A DNA stretch of 64,000 nt from Microglena sp. YARC (GCA_022414725.1 CM039464.1:21038640-21102639), one strand, 5' to 3'. Numbered from the stretch's first letter, positions 21,335 to 33,094 are shown. A program made the numbers and translations. Notes: generated by a model from the sequence alone, not told the origin.

Positions 21335-21474
21335 TAGGGAACATCAATATGATATCATATAATGCCGGCAGTCTGATTGGGCTTAATTTACCACAAATCT
21401 ACAAAATCATATGATGCAATTTGTATGGTTTCTTACCCGCCTTTGGGCAACATCGTATGATTTGCTGGTCTCTA
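21335..21474 (+). mobile_element. MITE family A copy
   Basis: It starts TAGGGAACATCAATATGATATC, contains GGCAGTCTGATTGGGCTTAA and ends TTTGCTGGTCTCTA. Confidence 0.75.
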
Positions 21475-21582
21475 TTCATATGCAATTCTTGTATCACTAC
21501 AGAATGTTTGCATTCAAAATTCGTAGTTTCATATTTTCCAATAAAGTAGGATGGGTTTTTTTCCAACCAAGCTAGCATTTAT

Positions 21583-21957
21583 TTAAACGAGGTGAAAATC
21601 TGGTTGAGATTTACTCATCTCCTCCAGTACACCCAGTCCAGTTGGTGTGCGTTCCTGCCCGAGCCCTTGGTGCGGTATGGCATCATCTTCTGCTGAGAGG
21701 GTTTCCGGTAGTGTGTTAAGTATTGGGGCTTGAACTTGGTTACATAGCTTCAGCCAGCAATTTGGCTGCTCGCCGTCCTCAACAGGAAAAATACATGTAC
21801 CGGGGTATAGTGTAAACTCGTTTTTTTGCACAAAGACATTTCCATCTTCTATTTCTTCTTCTGGAGCAGGAGGAGCCCAGGCCTCAAAATTTTCAGTCAT
21901 GCTGATCGATTTTTCTGAGGACAGGGCTGTAATCGCATGTATCATGGCGGTATTCAA
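21583..21957 (-). CDS. Hypothetical acidic ORF (124 residues)
   Basis: An open frame of acidic composition (APPAPEEEIEDGN) has no domain I recognise. An ATAAAT-type signal lies just after its stop. Part of it (around 21735-21775, reading QPNCWLKLCNQ) is shared as DNA with 62739-62785 and partly with 10375-10410, so it overlaps a dispersed repeat. It could be a chance ORF or a terminal exon. Confidence 0.25.
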   Translation of the reverse strand: MNTAMIHAITALSSEKSISMTENFEAWAPPAPEEEIEDGNVFVQKNEFTLYPGTCIFPVEDGEQPNCWLKLCNQVQAPILNTLPETLSAEDDAIPHQGLGQERTPTGLGVLEEMSKSQPDFHLV

Positions 21958-21974
21958 AGTTACTTTTCAGGTCA

Positions 21975-23660
21975 TTCTGAGCACCTCATTTAGAGGCGGT
22001 TTACACTGCGTTTGGTTTAGCTTTTGCTTTTGGTCTGATTTTTGTCCTGGCCTAAATCGGACCAAAATCGACAGCAAAATCTGTCCAATCAGACAAAAAG
22101 TGTGATCCGATTTTGCTTGCGCTTTTGCTTTTGATCACAACCTAGATAAAGGTGAAAAACTTGTTGTCAAGCCTGCAAGTTGTAAAGTGTTTTACCCGAA
22201 TGAAAAAAATCTCCAGATTTTATTTTGACAGGCTAATCCCTCGATCAAAAATTTTGTTTGAAGAGGGATTAGCCCCTTTAAAATGTCCGTTAGTTCGTCC
22301 GTTCGTCCGTGTGTCACCAACCACATTTTCAGGTTTTATGAAAAACATCAAAAAAATTGAACATTCTATACTTATGATGAATTATAAGACTTATTTATAC
22401 CGGACAAATTCTCACCAGAGCACACATGAGCATCGCAATTCACGAAAAGGAGCTCAGGTTGGGCCCAAAAGCTACAATTATCGGTTAACAATTTGATTTC
22501 AGGGTGTTTTTAGCTAACATTTCAAATTTGAACCACTTAAACATGTGCGTTTACATAGGTTTGGGAGCAGAATTGTCGTCAAAAATTCGAGGCGAAACAT
22601 GTAAGCATCACAATGGACGAAACATTCCCCTAGGGCACGTGTGCTATAATTAGCCCACGGATCCCACCTCAGGGCCGTGCGTGGGGCAGGGGCGGGGGCC
22701 ACCGGGCGGGGGCATGCGCACGCCACGCCACCTGCCGCTGGCCAAAAAAACGTTCAGGAGGACGGGACATACCCACCGGGACATACCCGGTGGGACATAC
22801 TGTTCACGGGGGCAGGGGCAAGCCACGCCACCTGCCGATGGCCAAAAACCCGTTCAGGAGGACGGGACATACCGTTCACGTCTGGGCTGGGCCGAAACAT
22901 GCAATATCTTGTACACATCCCGTAAAATCAATCATACACCTGATTGGCCTCATTTTTCTTGCATCAAATTCTTTAAAAAAAGTCACTCTACACACATGCA
23001 TTTCATTACATTACAGAAACGTCCAATACTGCTGAAAAATCAACAACCCTTCAAAAACTCTCTTTTCCGTCACTTTATAGTTAACAATGCTAAATCATCA
23101 ATCCATTCGTTGGAATTCAATCAATTTAAAGCCTCCAGGCGCCCTTCAAATTTTATCCTATTCGAATTGATACAATTTAAAGCAATAACATGCGTTCAAA
23201 CCACGTAAATTAAATTTAATGGAAAGGAATAAATCGAATTACAATAACACAACATTAAATACGGTACAATTCAATTTTATTAAGATAATACATTGAATTA
23301 AGGATTCGAATAATTTCATTCGGGACGCGCCTCCAGGCGCCCTTAATTACTAAAAACAATTATTTTCCAGCCCCCAACGCGCAGCTGCCTTTAAAAATTG
23401 CGCGCTGCCAATACAGTTTTTATAATTGGTGCGCTTTTTTTTATTGCTGGAGGGGAGCAGCTGGAGGGAACTGTGAGTAGGGAGCTAGCTGCAGGGGGCG
23501 GGGAGCTAGGTGGGGGTAGTAGGGAGCTGCCTGGAGCAGGAAGCTGCAGGGAGCTGGGAGCAGGGAGACTGGATAGTGGAAATAGTACAGATGTGGGAAC
23601 TTGTGTTACAAACTTATAACCAAGTCGTCAATAATGTAACAAATCAAATTAAAGTTCTTT
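21975..23660 (+). other. No gene seen; AT-rich and GC-rich repeats
   Basis: It contains a hairpin with stem GGCTAATCCCTC/GAGGGATTAGCC (22229-22274), a two-copy GC-rich repeat at 22690-22890 (GCCACGCCACCTGCCG..GGACGGGACATACC), and an AT-rich dispersed repeat at 23205-23345 similar to 57755-57885. Confidence 0.6.
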
Positions 23661-23777
23661 GCTAGAGGGATGGCCAAGTCTACGGGGGGAATACAACGTG
23701 TGACAGGTGACAATCTCTCTCGTGGGTACCGCACAAGTAGGGTGCCAACAACGTGCAACACAAATCAGTCTAGCCAT

Positions 23778-24472
23778 TTAGCTAGGGGGGTTCTGGCTCA
23801 TGTTTGGCATGCATGGACCACCCATAGGGTACGTCTGGTTGTACGCCTGTGTGGCGCCACCCATCATCATCACCCCAACAGCATGGGAGTGCCCCCCTCC
23901 CATGGCAACCCCCCAGCCGGACAGCGGAGTGGAGATCGTGGGAGCCATCATTCCACCCCCATTATGTGGGGTGGAAGAACCAGGAATGGGCTGGTTCATA
24001 CCCATCATCACATTGCGCCCACTGAACAAGTTAGCAATCAGGACGGTGGTTTGACGGTTCATCTCTGTCATATGTGACAGCATCTCCATCCGTTCTGTCC
24101 TCCTCTCCCTATCTCTCTCATCCTTCAACTCCTGCCTCCTCTCCTCATACAGCCTCTTCTCCTCCCTCCTCTCCCTATCTCTCTCCTCCCTCATTCTCTC
24201 CTTCAATTCCTCCCTAGTCTCCCTCGCCACATCTTGGGACTGCAAAAGGCTTTGGAAACTACGCACTACCCCAGACCCAGTGCCCGCTTTGGAGGATGTG
24301 TGCAGTACATTTGGATTGGGGATTGGGGCCTTGACAGGTGATGTGACATCCCCATCATCCTCCTTCACTTCAATGCTGACCTTGCTGCCCTTCCTCGAAA
24401 CAACTTTCCCCAATCCTTGCGAGCATGTACCCTGAGGAAGCCCAGAGCCATCAAAATACCCCTTCACCTAGG
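23778..24472 (-). CDS. Charged coiled-coil protein, possible Myb/SANT-like transposon accessory (partial)
   Basis: The frame starts after an AG at about 24473. It has a short lead VKGYFDGSGLPQG, an acidic Ser/Lys region, a long Glu/Arg-rich coiled coil (REELKERMREERDRERREEK), then a Gly/Met/Pro-rich tail ending PNMSQNPPS. A related fragment at about 24760-24640 (ALENKGWVHLGLWVELFKT) precedes it across an (ACATT)n array. Helix-like WVELFKT..VKGYFDGSG resembles the end of a trihelix/Myb-like domain as in Harbinger accessory proteins; this is inference. It may instead be an unrelated host gene. Confidence 0.4.
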
Positions 24473-24477
24473 GGACA

Positions 24478-24640
24478 TAATGTAATGTAATGTAATGTAA
24501 TGTAATGTAATGTAATGTAATGTAATGTAATGTAATGTAATGTAATGTAATGTAATGTAATGTAATGTAATGTAATGTAATGTAATGTAATGTAATGTAA
24601 TGTTATGTTATGTTATGTTATGTAATGTAGCGTGGGTTTT
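24478..24640 (+). repeat. (AATGT)n array
   Basis: Perfect pentamer repeats end in four TTATG variants. It lies between two parts of the minus-strand coiled-coil gene and is the complement of the (ACATT)n arrays elsewhere. Confidence 0.95.
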
Positions 24641-24748
24641 GAATAATTCAACCCACAGCCCCAAATGCACCCAACCTTTATTTTCCAGAGCCATATGCTC
24701 TAGGTCCTTCAACTCTAGTGCCCTGCCAGTGACACCCTCACGGTCGTT

Positions 24749-25230
24749 GTGACTAAGGTTACTAGGATATTCTGTGCCTTGCACAACTACTTGGAGCGTA
24801 GGCATCCTTATCCTACAGACCTGCAGATGGTGCCTGTTGTACCCTCTGACACGAACACGGCCAGATGGGAACCTGGCACCATGGGTGCATCAGGTCACAA
24901 GAGGAACCTGCTAGCTTCCTACATGGAGAGGGTGCTCGGTGTAGATCCAGCAACGTCCACACTCGCACAGCTGGGTAACATTACATTACATTACATTACA
25001 TTACATTACATTACATTACATTACATTACATTACATTACATTACATTACATTACATTACATTACATTACATTACATTACATTACATTACATTACATTACA
25101 TTACATTACATTACATTACATTACGTTACATTACATTACATTACATTACATTACATTACATTACATTACATTACATTACATTACATTCTGGGTAACATTG
25201 CTCATGGCCCACTCGGATTCGATGGATAGC
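24749..25230 (+). pseudogene. Transposase C-terminal fragment (Harbinger-like) split by (ACATT)n
   Basis: The frame reads TKVTRIFCALHNYLERRHP and then about 65 residues to LAQLGN, where a ~215 bp (ACATT)n array (24972-25190) interrupts it. After the array the frame resumes as NIAHGPLGFDG and stops. The CALHNYLE motif resembles the end of PIF/Harbinger DDE nucleases (ALHNFL). The family call is tentative. Confidence 0.35.
24972..25190 (+). repeat. (ACATT)n array flanked by a 12-bp direct repeat
   Basis: CTGGGTAACATT occurs at both edges. Removing the array and one copy restores an uninterrupted frame. Confidence 0.9.
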
Positions 25231-25239
25231 AAGGCCAAC

Positions 25240-25241
25240 TG

Positions 25242-25290
<49 letters not shown>

Positions 25291-26000
25291 ATATGATTTT
25301 GTTGAGTTCCTCATCATATATGTAACGCGTTCCTTTTCATTTGCAGTTTTGGGGCCACATTGCAACATAATCTCAGGTAGCGACTATGCCGAGCCCATTG
25401 TAAAAATGAAAGGCAAGAAGCAAAAAGAAATAAGAAGACGGTATGAAAAGAAATGAGTGGAAAAACGAAAACACGGAAGAGGTTATTACAAAAAACAACA
25501 AAAAGTTCAAGACCAACATCCAGGCCAAAAGCAAAATCGGACCAAATACCGCTTAGGTAGGTAATATGGGTGAGTATGGGTGGGTGAATGGGTGAGAGGG
25601 TATGGGGGTGGGGTGGGGAGGTAAATCCCCCCCCCCCCCCCCCCCCCCCCCGCCCCCCCAAACAGCCAAGGTACTTGGGCAACTCAGAGGGGGGGCAGAA
25701 CTGATTTTTGACTATCACACAGTCCCTAAGTGGGAATTCCGAGGATGCCAATATGTGCGCCATATTGTAAACCCCCAGAATCCATATCTAAGTTTTTCAA
25801 AAAGGGGTTATTTCTATTTAAAGGGGGGGGGGGAGGGGTCAGCCCTACCCAGGTTTTTTAGGCATGGTGTGACCCAGGTGTGACCTCGGTGTGACCTATC
25901 TTTTTTTTTAGAGGGCAGACCCCCACCCAACCTTCATTAGAAATACAACTTTTTCGAAAAACTGAGATATGGATCCTGGGGGGTTACAATATAGCTAGGG
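25240..26000 (+). other. Microsatellites, no gene seen
   Basis: A (GA)n tract lies at 25241-25288, poly-C near 25627-25658 and poly-G near 25820-25835. The remainder has only short ORFs. Confidence 0.7.
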
Positions 26001-26072
26001 CTGTCAATACCGTACAGTACTTTCAATTACCGTACGATATATCGTGATATACCGTACGGTATTGATACCGTA

Positions 26073-26342
26073 CATTACATTACATTACATTACATTACAT
26101 TACATTACATTACATTACATTACATTACATTACATTACATTACATTACATTACATCACATTACATCACATTACATTACATTACATTACATTACATTACAT
26201 TACATTACATTACATTACATTACATTACATTACATTACATTACATTACATTACATTACATTACATTACATTACATTACATTACATTACATTACATTACAT
26301 TACATGTTAAAGTCTACTTGACACCGCGAGGGTGTATGAGAC
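26073..26342 (+). mobile_element. (ACATT)n array with 37-bp conserved tail
   Basis: About 230 bp of ACATT repeats are followed by GTTAAAGTCTACTTGACACC..GGGTGTATGAGAC (26306-26342). The same array plus tail is found as an insertion in the second copia element (49456-49519). The tail contains a short hairpin (ACACC-GCGAG-GGTGT). Confidence 0.75.
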
Positions 26343-26431
26343 TCTGTGCTTTAAACAAAAAGAAAAAGCCCCCACAAAGCAAAAAACCCCATTACATCAG
26401 GGGTGTGTCGAGGACAAACAAACCAAGCTCC

Positions 26432-26815
26432 TATCAGCTAGAAAGCACTTCGAAGAGTGGAGAGAGATGTATGCAGCGGAGACAGACGCGCCAATCTATA
26501 CACGGAGACAAGAAATAGCGTTACAAGGACAGGCGGACGCCAAAGAACACCAGCGGTGGGAGAGGCGGATGCCTGTAACCTGACTAGACCCTAAGTCAGG
26601 AATCTTAAGTCAGGCACCGGCTATACAGAGTGTGTCAGTGAGAGACCGATGACGCAGTCAACAGGAAGCTGTCACCGTGTCATGAAGGAGGACACAGTCT
26701 ACGGGAAGCTGACACAGTACAGACAGAAACACTGTCTGGGCCGATAGTTCTAAGGAAGTACATAAGTAGTCACCAAGTCATTAAACGCGTGAGAGCACCG
26801 CAATTCATGCTGACA
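26432..26815 (-). repeat. 3' LTR of copia copy 1
   Basis: It is 384 bp, nearly identical to the 5' LTR, and begins TGTCAGCATGAATTGCGG on the minus strand. Confidence 0.93.
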
Positions 26816-27142
26816 CTCCACCTATGACACAGGTGACATACAATACTACCTCTCCACCTATGGCACTGGGGACATAGAAGTATATGTAACATATATAAAA
26901 AAAAAAAATCAAAGAACTCCGGAAAAAAAAATTCGAGAGAACTTCAAATGGAACCCAAAGGGTTATAGGAAGGAATGAAACAAGGCAAAAAATTATAAAA
27001 CAATTTGCCAAGCTAGAAAGAGAGGAAAAACTAATATCAAAAATGGGTAACAACGGTATAGAAAACCCGATCCGGGAATAGGAACCTAATGCCAAACTTT
27101 GATAACGAAAAGAAACTAATATGACCAAATGCAAGGATGACC

Positions 27143-30100
27143 CTAAGAAGAAGCGGTCATACCTAACATGCGGACAAACCTCCAGAACACAGCAGGATCA
27201 AGGGGCTTGGTGAAGGGGTCAGCACAGTTATCCACGGTGTTAACATAGGCAACATCCAGTGAACCATCCTCCACCAGCTCCTTGATGTAGTGATGAATAA
27301 CATCAATGTGCTTGCTGCGAGGCAGGAGCTGCCAGTCTTTGGCCCAACTTAGAGACCCTAAGTTGTCACCCTGAATGGTAACCAAAGCACAAGGCAGACC
27401 CAGATTCACCCTCAATTTCTTCAACCATTGTACCTCCCTGGCAGCCTGGGACAGGGCCTGATACTCAGCCTCACTATAGCTAATGGCAACATTAGGCAGC
27501 CTCTTGCTCATCCAGTTCACTATGCACCCCCTAGCTAGCACAGCAAAGCCAGTCTGAGACCGCCTGTCAGACCCATCATCAGCAAAGGATGAGTCACTAA
27601 AGACAGTAAAAGAGAACTTAGGGTTGTGGGTGTAAGTGAGACCCAGGTGGGAATGTGTTCTCAAATACAAGAGCAACCGCTTGGCAGCCCCCCAGAGAGG
27701 GACGGTAGGGTGAGCAGAAAACCTGGACAGGTAGCTCACAGCAAAAGAAATATCAGGCCTGGTGCAAGTAGCCAGGTATAGCAAAGCACCCACAAGAGAG
27801 AAGTACTGGCTATTAGACGGCAGGGGTTCTCCAGGGGCGTCAGAAACGGTGGACTTGGCCATGGGGGCAGCAAACCTGGGTGGGGCAGCATCAGTAAGAC
27901 CAAACTGCTCCACCAGATCAACAATGTAGGTGTGCTGAGAGATGCTAATCTGAACACACCTGCCTTCAGAATCAAGTGTAACATGCATGTCCAAAGAGAG
28001 GAACTGAACCGGAACACCCATCTCTTTGACCTCCCAGCCAGCCTTTTCCATAGCCTGGATAAGCAACACATACCTATCCAGCTCACTAAAAGCACAGATA
28101 AAATCATCAACATAGGTCAGAACATAGCTCCACCCACCATCAGAATCCTTCCTAAAATACAGAGCAGGTTCAGCCTTGCACATAGTGAAGCCGTGTGCAA
28201 CCAGAACCCGCTTGACATCCCTACTCCAAGCCCTAGGTGCCTGCTTCAATCCATAAAGAGACTTGAGCAGCTTGCACCCAAGGGGAACACCGTTGGGACC
28301 AAGGTGCTGAAAGCCCTCAGGCTGGCGGCAGTACAGGTCCAGACCAGGTTCCAGCTTAGCGTTCAGAAATGCAGTTTTGATGTCCAGCTGCCGAACAAAC
28401 ATCTTTCTATGAGTGATGGCAGCCAGGAGCACCCGAAGACCTGCTTTAGAGGAGACAGGGGCATATACGTCATGAAAATCCAGCCCAGGACGTTGCAGAA
28501 AGCCACGTACCACAAAACGTGCCTTGAAGCGTATAGAACCATCAACCCCAATCTTCTTCACAAATAACCACCTGCCTGACAGGATCTTTTGCTTACGAGG
28601 CTGTGGAGTGAGTACCCAAGTACCATGGGCATGTAGGGAAGCCATCTCATCCTTCATAGCAAGAAGCCATTGATCCCTGTCAGGGTTGGTAGGGAGAATG
28701 GCAGCTTTATAGGTTAGTTCAGTGGAGGGGGCAACAGATGCTCCCACGTACAAGCAGTTTACTTGTACATGAGCAGCGGGGATATCAGCAGTATCAGCAG
28801 TAACCGGTAGTAGAGCCCCCAGTGCAGAACTACTGCCTGGTTGAACAGGGCCGGCCTTATTTGCCTCTAATTCAACGAAGCCTGGGTCGACCGGAACACC
28901 CCAGCCATACGCAGTATCGGAGCCTGACCAATGATCAAGATCATCACTTGCACTATCGGCAAAGGCTACATCATCACCCGGGCTCCCGATTAATCTATCA
29001 GGAACGGCAGGAGGCGAAGCTCTCACCAACCCCTTTGAGCCATCCAAGATGATTGGAGCAGGGTGACTATTAGACAATGGACCTATAAGAGGCTCCACTA
29101 TGATCTGAGATTGTCGTAATCCTAGAGCTTCACCGACGGAATTTGACGCAGAGGAGGGCCTGGCGACCCCCTGAGATTCGGCTAAGATTTTATCCGTAGG
29201 AACTGCAGAACCTCGCCCGCCCAGTGCATTCTCACGCAATACAGTACCAGCAGCCCCTGACCTGGGACGCAGAATCATCCTATGGCCAGGACAGTGGTCA
29301 ACAATTGGGGAAAGCAAAGGATCTAAGGAATGGCCCGCAGCCTCAGGCATGTGTCCGTTGATAGCGGCAGGGATGCTAGAAACATACGGCGACCCGTCAT
29401 AGGGAGGAAGCCCAGGAATACAGTTATAGCTAAACTTTTCATAGAAGAGTACATCACGACTCTCTACTACCTGGCGCAACTTAGGAACCCAAATAAAATA
29501 ACCCTTACTCACCAGAGAATACCCAACCAGTCTACCAGATAACGCCCTTTCGTCCAGCTTGTTACGTTTCTTCCCATTGACTAACGTGACATAGCAGGGG
29601 CATCCAAACACACGTAACAACGACACATCAGGCATCACCCCATAAAACAACTCATAAGGTGTCTTGCGTCCCTGATTGGGCAGTCGGTTACGAAGGTAAC
29701 AAGCAGCTAGGAAGGCATAAGGCCAGAAAGACTTAGCTAGCTTTGATTCCAGGTGGATACTCCTAGCTATAGACTGCAAGACCCCATTATACCTTTCCAC
29801 AGTTGCGTTCTGCTGGGCAGTGTACACCAACGATAACTCATGTACTGCCCCAACCGATATCAGCCAATCCTCGAACCATTTAACTATAAACTCCTTGGCC
29901 CTGTCAGATCTCAGACACTTAAAGGCAAACCCCTGCAGCTGATTTGACCATCTGAGGATGATAGTTTGGACTGCTAAGGGAGCTTCATCCCTGGTCCTCA
30001 AGCACAATACTTCAGCAAAGCCAGAGAATTGGTCTATGAGGCACAGGATGTAAAACTCCCCACGCAGACCCCTAATATGAACTGGTCCCATTATATCCAA

Positions 30101-30802
30101 GTGAAGTCGTTGGAGAGGTGCACGGATCTCAGTTTTGCTTTCTTTAGGAAAAGGGAGACGTTTGCCCTTAGCCTTGTGACAAGCATCACATGGGATCTTA
30201 CCCAACTTTTGCACTTGACCCAGACTGAGGGGTAAGTTCTTAACCATACCACTCTTGACAAGTTTGTGTAAGGCACTATAGCCGGGATGACCCAACCGCC
30301 TATGCCACAACCATGCAGGAGTGGTAGGGAGAACAACTCCACCGTCCTCATCAACATCAAGTGCAAACGCTGGATAATTGTCAGCAACTCTTAAACAACG
30401 ACTGGAGGTGTGACAAGGCCTACATGCAAACTTGTACACACCATCACTGGAGGCAGGGAAGGACCAGAGAACAGAAGAGCCCTGAGTGGCAGTGCAACTA
30501 AGACTATCAAAAGAAACCTGGCAGTGGAGAGAATGAGCCACAGCATTTACTGACAGGAGATTCACCGGACAGTGAGGGATATAAAGAACATTGGTTAGAG
30601 TGATTGATGTTGGTAACCAATCACTACATAACACAATGGATCCCTTACCCTCTGGCCGTTGAATCACCCCGTCACCAAATCGAACCGTAGGCCCAACAGC
30701 AGAAGATTCAAACACAGTGAACAAAGACTTATCACCCGTGATTGACATTCCAGCTCCAGAGTCCACATGCCAGACACCCTCAGAAAGACTAGGGCTACAC
30801 AC
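27143..30802 (-). CDS. Copia pol polyprotein (1219 residues), intact
   Basis: It starts shortly before the aspartic protease motif WHVDSGAG (residues ~11-18). A GAG-pre-integrase HHCC region follows (LWHRRLGHPGY near 165, CDACHKAKG near 205), then the integrase catalytic core with Asp in LHLDIMGP (~236), Asp in LRSDRAKEF (~301) and Glu in NATVERYNG (~337). Reverse transcriptase shows QLDIKTAFLNA, LYGLKQAPRAW and YVDD (~895), and RNase H shows FSDSSFADD, SEAEYQAL and SKHIDV. No frameshift is seen, so copy 1 may still supply active pol. The integrase-before-RT order defines copia-type elements. Its relation to gag is a frame change at about 30848. Confidence 0.95.
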   Translation of the reverse strand: MCSPSLSEGVWHVDSGAGMSITGDKSLFTVFESSAVGPTVRFGDGVIQRPEGKGSIVLCSDWLPTSITLTNVLYIPHCPVNLLSVNAVAHSLHCQVSFDSLSCTATQGSSVLWSFPASSDGVYKFACRPCHTSSRCLRVADNYPAFALDVDEDGGVVLPTTPAWLWHRRLGHPGYSALHKLVKSGMVKNLPLSLGQVQKLGKIPCDACHKAKGKRLPFPKESKTEIRAPLQRLHLDIMGPVHIRGLRGEFYILCLIDQFSGFAEVLCLRTRDEAPLAVQTIILRWSNQLQGFAFKCLRSDRAKEFIVKWFEDWLISVGAVHELSLVYTAQQNATVERYNGVLQSIARSIHLESKLAKSFWPYAFLAACYLRNRLPNQGRKTPYELFYGVMPDVSLLRVFGCPCYVTLVNGKKRNKLDERALSGRLVGYSLVSKGYFIWVPKLRQVVESRDVLFYEKFSYNCIPGLPPYDGSPYVSSIPAAINGHMPEAAGHSLDPLLSPIVDHCPGHRMILRPRSGAAGTVLRENALGGRGSAVPTDKILAESQGVARPSSASNSVGEALGLRQSQIIVEPLIGPLSNSHPAPIILDGSKGLVRASPPAVPDRLIGSPGDDVAFADSASDDLDHWSGSDTAYGWGVPVDPGFVELEANKAGPVQPGSSSALGALLPVTADTADIPAAHVQVNCLYVGASVAPSTELTYKAAILPTNPDRDQWLLAMKDEMASLHAHGTWVLTPQPRKQKILSGRWLFVKKIGVDGSIRFKARFVVRGFLQRPGLDFHDVYAPVSSKAGLRVLLAAITHRKMFVRQLDIKTAFLNAKLEPGLDLYCRQPEGFQHLGPNGVPLGCKLLKSLYGLKQAPRAWSRDVKRVLVAHGFTMCKAEPALYFRKDSDGGWSYVLTYVDDFICAFSELDRYVLLIQAMEKAGWEVKEMGVPVQFLSLDMHVTLDSEGRCVQISISQHTYIVDLVEQFGLTDAAPPRFAAPMAKSTVSDAPGEPLPSNSQYFSLVGALLYLATCTRPDISFAVSYLSRFSAHPTVPLWGAAKRLLLYLRTHSHLGLTYTHNPKFSFTVFSDSSFADDGSDRRSQTGFAVLARGCIVNWMSKRLPNVAISYSEAEYQALSQAAREVQWLKKLRVNLGLPCALVTIQGDNLGSLSWAKDWQLLPRSKHIDVIHHYIKELVEDGSLDVAYVNTVDNCADPFTKPLDPAVFWRFVRMLGMTASS

Positions 30803-30847
30803 GTTAGAGAACTTCGTAGTGCAAGAGAATAGGACAGAGCGTACCTC

Positions 30848-33059
30848 CTAGTTCTTGGACATGGCGTACCCATCAATCTGAGCCTGCAAGGAGGACAACT
30901 GCTTGCGAGTCAGCGAACCTGGAAGGGCCAAGGCAACGGGCACGGGTTCAATGCCCGGTGCACCAGCCTTGGCCTTTCGCAGGTGCGGATGTTTCGTCCA
31001 GCAACGGTCCTCCGAGTGGCTCGTTTTGGAAAGACAGGGGCCCCAAGTGCAATCCAAGCGCCTCTTGGTAGTCCCGGAACCCTGAGGACCAGGTCCCCTG
31101 CCACGCTGAAAAGCAGCATTGGCAGGGACCTGGGGAGGATCGCGGGACCAACCAGGATGCCTCGGATCAGACTTAGGGAGAGACACGTTCAAGAAATCTA
31201 ATGATCTATATGCTGCCAGACAGGTCCAGTAATCAACAGGCTGGTTCTGATGCAGTGCGAGACCAAACTGTAGCCGCAGAGAGTCGAAGCGGGGGTGCAT
31301 GATGCCATTAATAATAGTATGCATGGCATGGCGCTGAGGCTGTGGGTATCCCGCACTGCGGAGGTCAGTGCACAAGCCCCGGACCCTGCGAAAGAACACA
31401 TCCACAGGTTCAGAGTTGTCCATGGTTGCACGCCGAAGCTCAACAAGCATGAGAGGGACACGAGCAGCAAGAGCATCAGAACGCTGTCTTCGGATATGCA
31501 AGAAGATATCCCGAGGAGTGGCAAAATCCTGATACACATTGACCATCGCATCCGTCATGTTCGCAAGCATCATAGTGAGACACATGAACTCCTGACGTTC
31601 CAGGGGCAGGGCACTAAAACCCAACAGTGCAGGATCTACACGAGACTCACCATGAGAGGCGAGGGTCCAGCAGCAAGAGGATCAGGCACAGGAGCATACG
31701 AGGCACGAACCGACATAAAATACTCGGCAGCAATGCCAGCATCATATGCGCGCTGATCATCTAAGTTCCTAATGAGATCTAAGGAACGCGCAACACTCGC
31801 AACGAGCTCGAAATCAGGCCTAACAGGAACAAAACTGAGAGGGACCTTCACATACTGATACCCTCGGAGATCATTGTTCCTACGCCCAATCCCACCAAAG
31901 GTAACACCTCCAGGGGAAGGGTAGTTAATCCCTGCCTTCACAGGTCCTAGAAAAGCACGACACTCATGACCCAGCTCAGAGTAAGCCATCACACGCTTAG
32001 GGCGACCCTTTCTATCTAGATTAGCCCGAGTGGCTGCCTCATCCAGCCTACCGTACAAAGTGCGATCAAGAGAATTTCCAGCATACTGGGCTTGGCGAAT
32101 AAGCCGGCAGTCCCGCACAGCCAGCCGCACAGGTGGTGTGCCATCAAGCAGATGTTCCCAGGATATGCCGGACAGCGTAGGATTCATAGACGGCGGAGGG
32201 CCAGGCGCAGGTGGCAGATCCACCGGTGGAGGTGGAGGGGGCTCCTGCGAGGTGCCAGCAGCAGATCTGTGGACACTCGTGGCAGCAGCCTCGCGAGCCC
32301 GAGTATGGTAAGCACCAAGAGCCCGCTCTGCAGGGTTGCGAGCCTGCTCTGCAAGGTTGAGTAGAGGACCCAAAGGACCAAGAGACGAACTCCGCAGCAA
32401 AGACGGCTTGACCACCTCAGGTAGGTCCGGTGGAAGCGGCGCAAGCAGAGCGGCAGACGGAGGCTTGAAGACCGCAGGAGAAGGTGCCAATTGAGGCTCA
32501 TACACCGGAGAGACAGTGGAGGTGTGGAAAACCCTAGTAGCAGAAGAGGGAGTGACTCCACCGAAGTCGCCACTTCTGGCACTCTGTAGATCTTCCATAC
32601 AATCATCAGAGTAATCTTCCTCTGAGTCGTCAGACTTGCCGTAAGCATAGCCATCTTCATGGCTATGGAGAGCAAGGTCTACAGTGTTGTAGGTAAAGCG
32701 GGCATCAGCGGGTGGAGGCGACCTTGCATACTGGATAATCTGTGTGGAAACACAGCATAGGCGCATCAGAATATCCTCAACCTCAGGTCGGAGACGTTGG
32801 ACAAAAGGAGAAGGAGACGGAGAAATGGAGGTATTGGAGGGGGGGTGGCTTCCATGATGGCGGAAGGAGACTCATCTCCGGCAGCAGAGGCCGCTGGCGC
32901 GCAATCATCTAGCCAATCAGTGGGAACACGAATCTTTAGAGGAAGAATTCGGTCGCATCCATTACTGATAATGACGCTCTCCATACCGCGCGACCAGGAA
33001 ATACCATTCTGTGGGGTAAGTTTCTCGACGCCGGCAGGAGGCCCACGCGGAAGTTGCAT
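30848..33059 (-). pseudogene. Copia gag, copy 1 (two frame breaks)
   Basis: Three pieces cover one gag: an N-terminal piece (from MQLPRGPP at 33059), a Pro-rich middle ending at 31636, and a capsid/nucleocapsid piece 31624-30848. The last contains a zinc-knuckle-like CTWGPC..SHSEDRC. Copy 2 reads the first two pieces as one frame. The second break, near 31650, is a one-base deletion relative to copy 2. Gag particles would not form without frameshifting. Confidence 0.85.
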
Positions 33060-33094
33060 TGTAAAGCAGTGGTAGAAGTAATAAGCCCGTAACC

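Noticed and set aside
24749..26310. Repeated HYITL ORFs
   Set aside because: They are translations of (ACATT)n arrays, which are open in several frames by composition.
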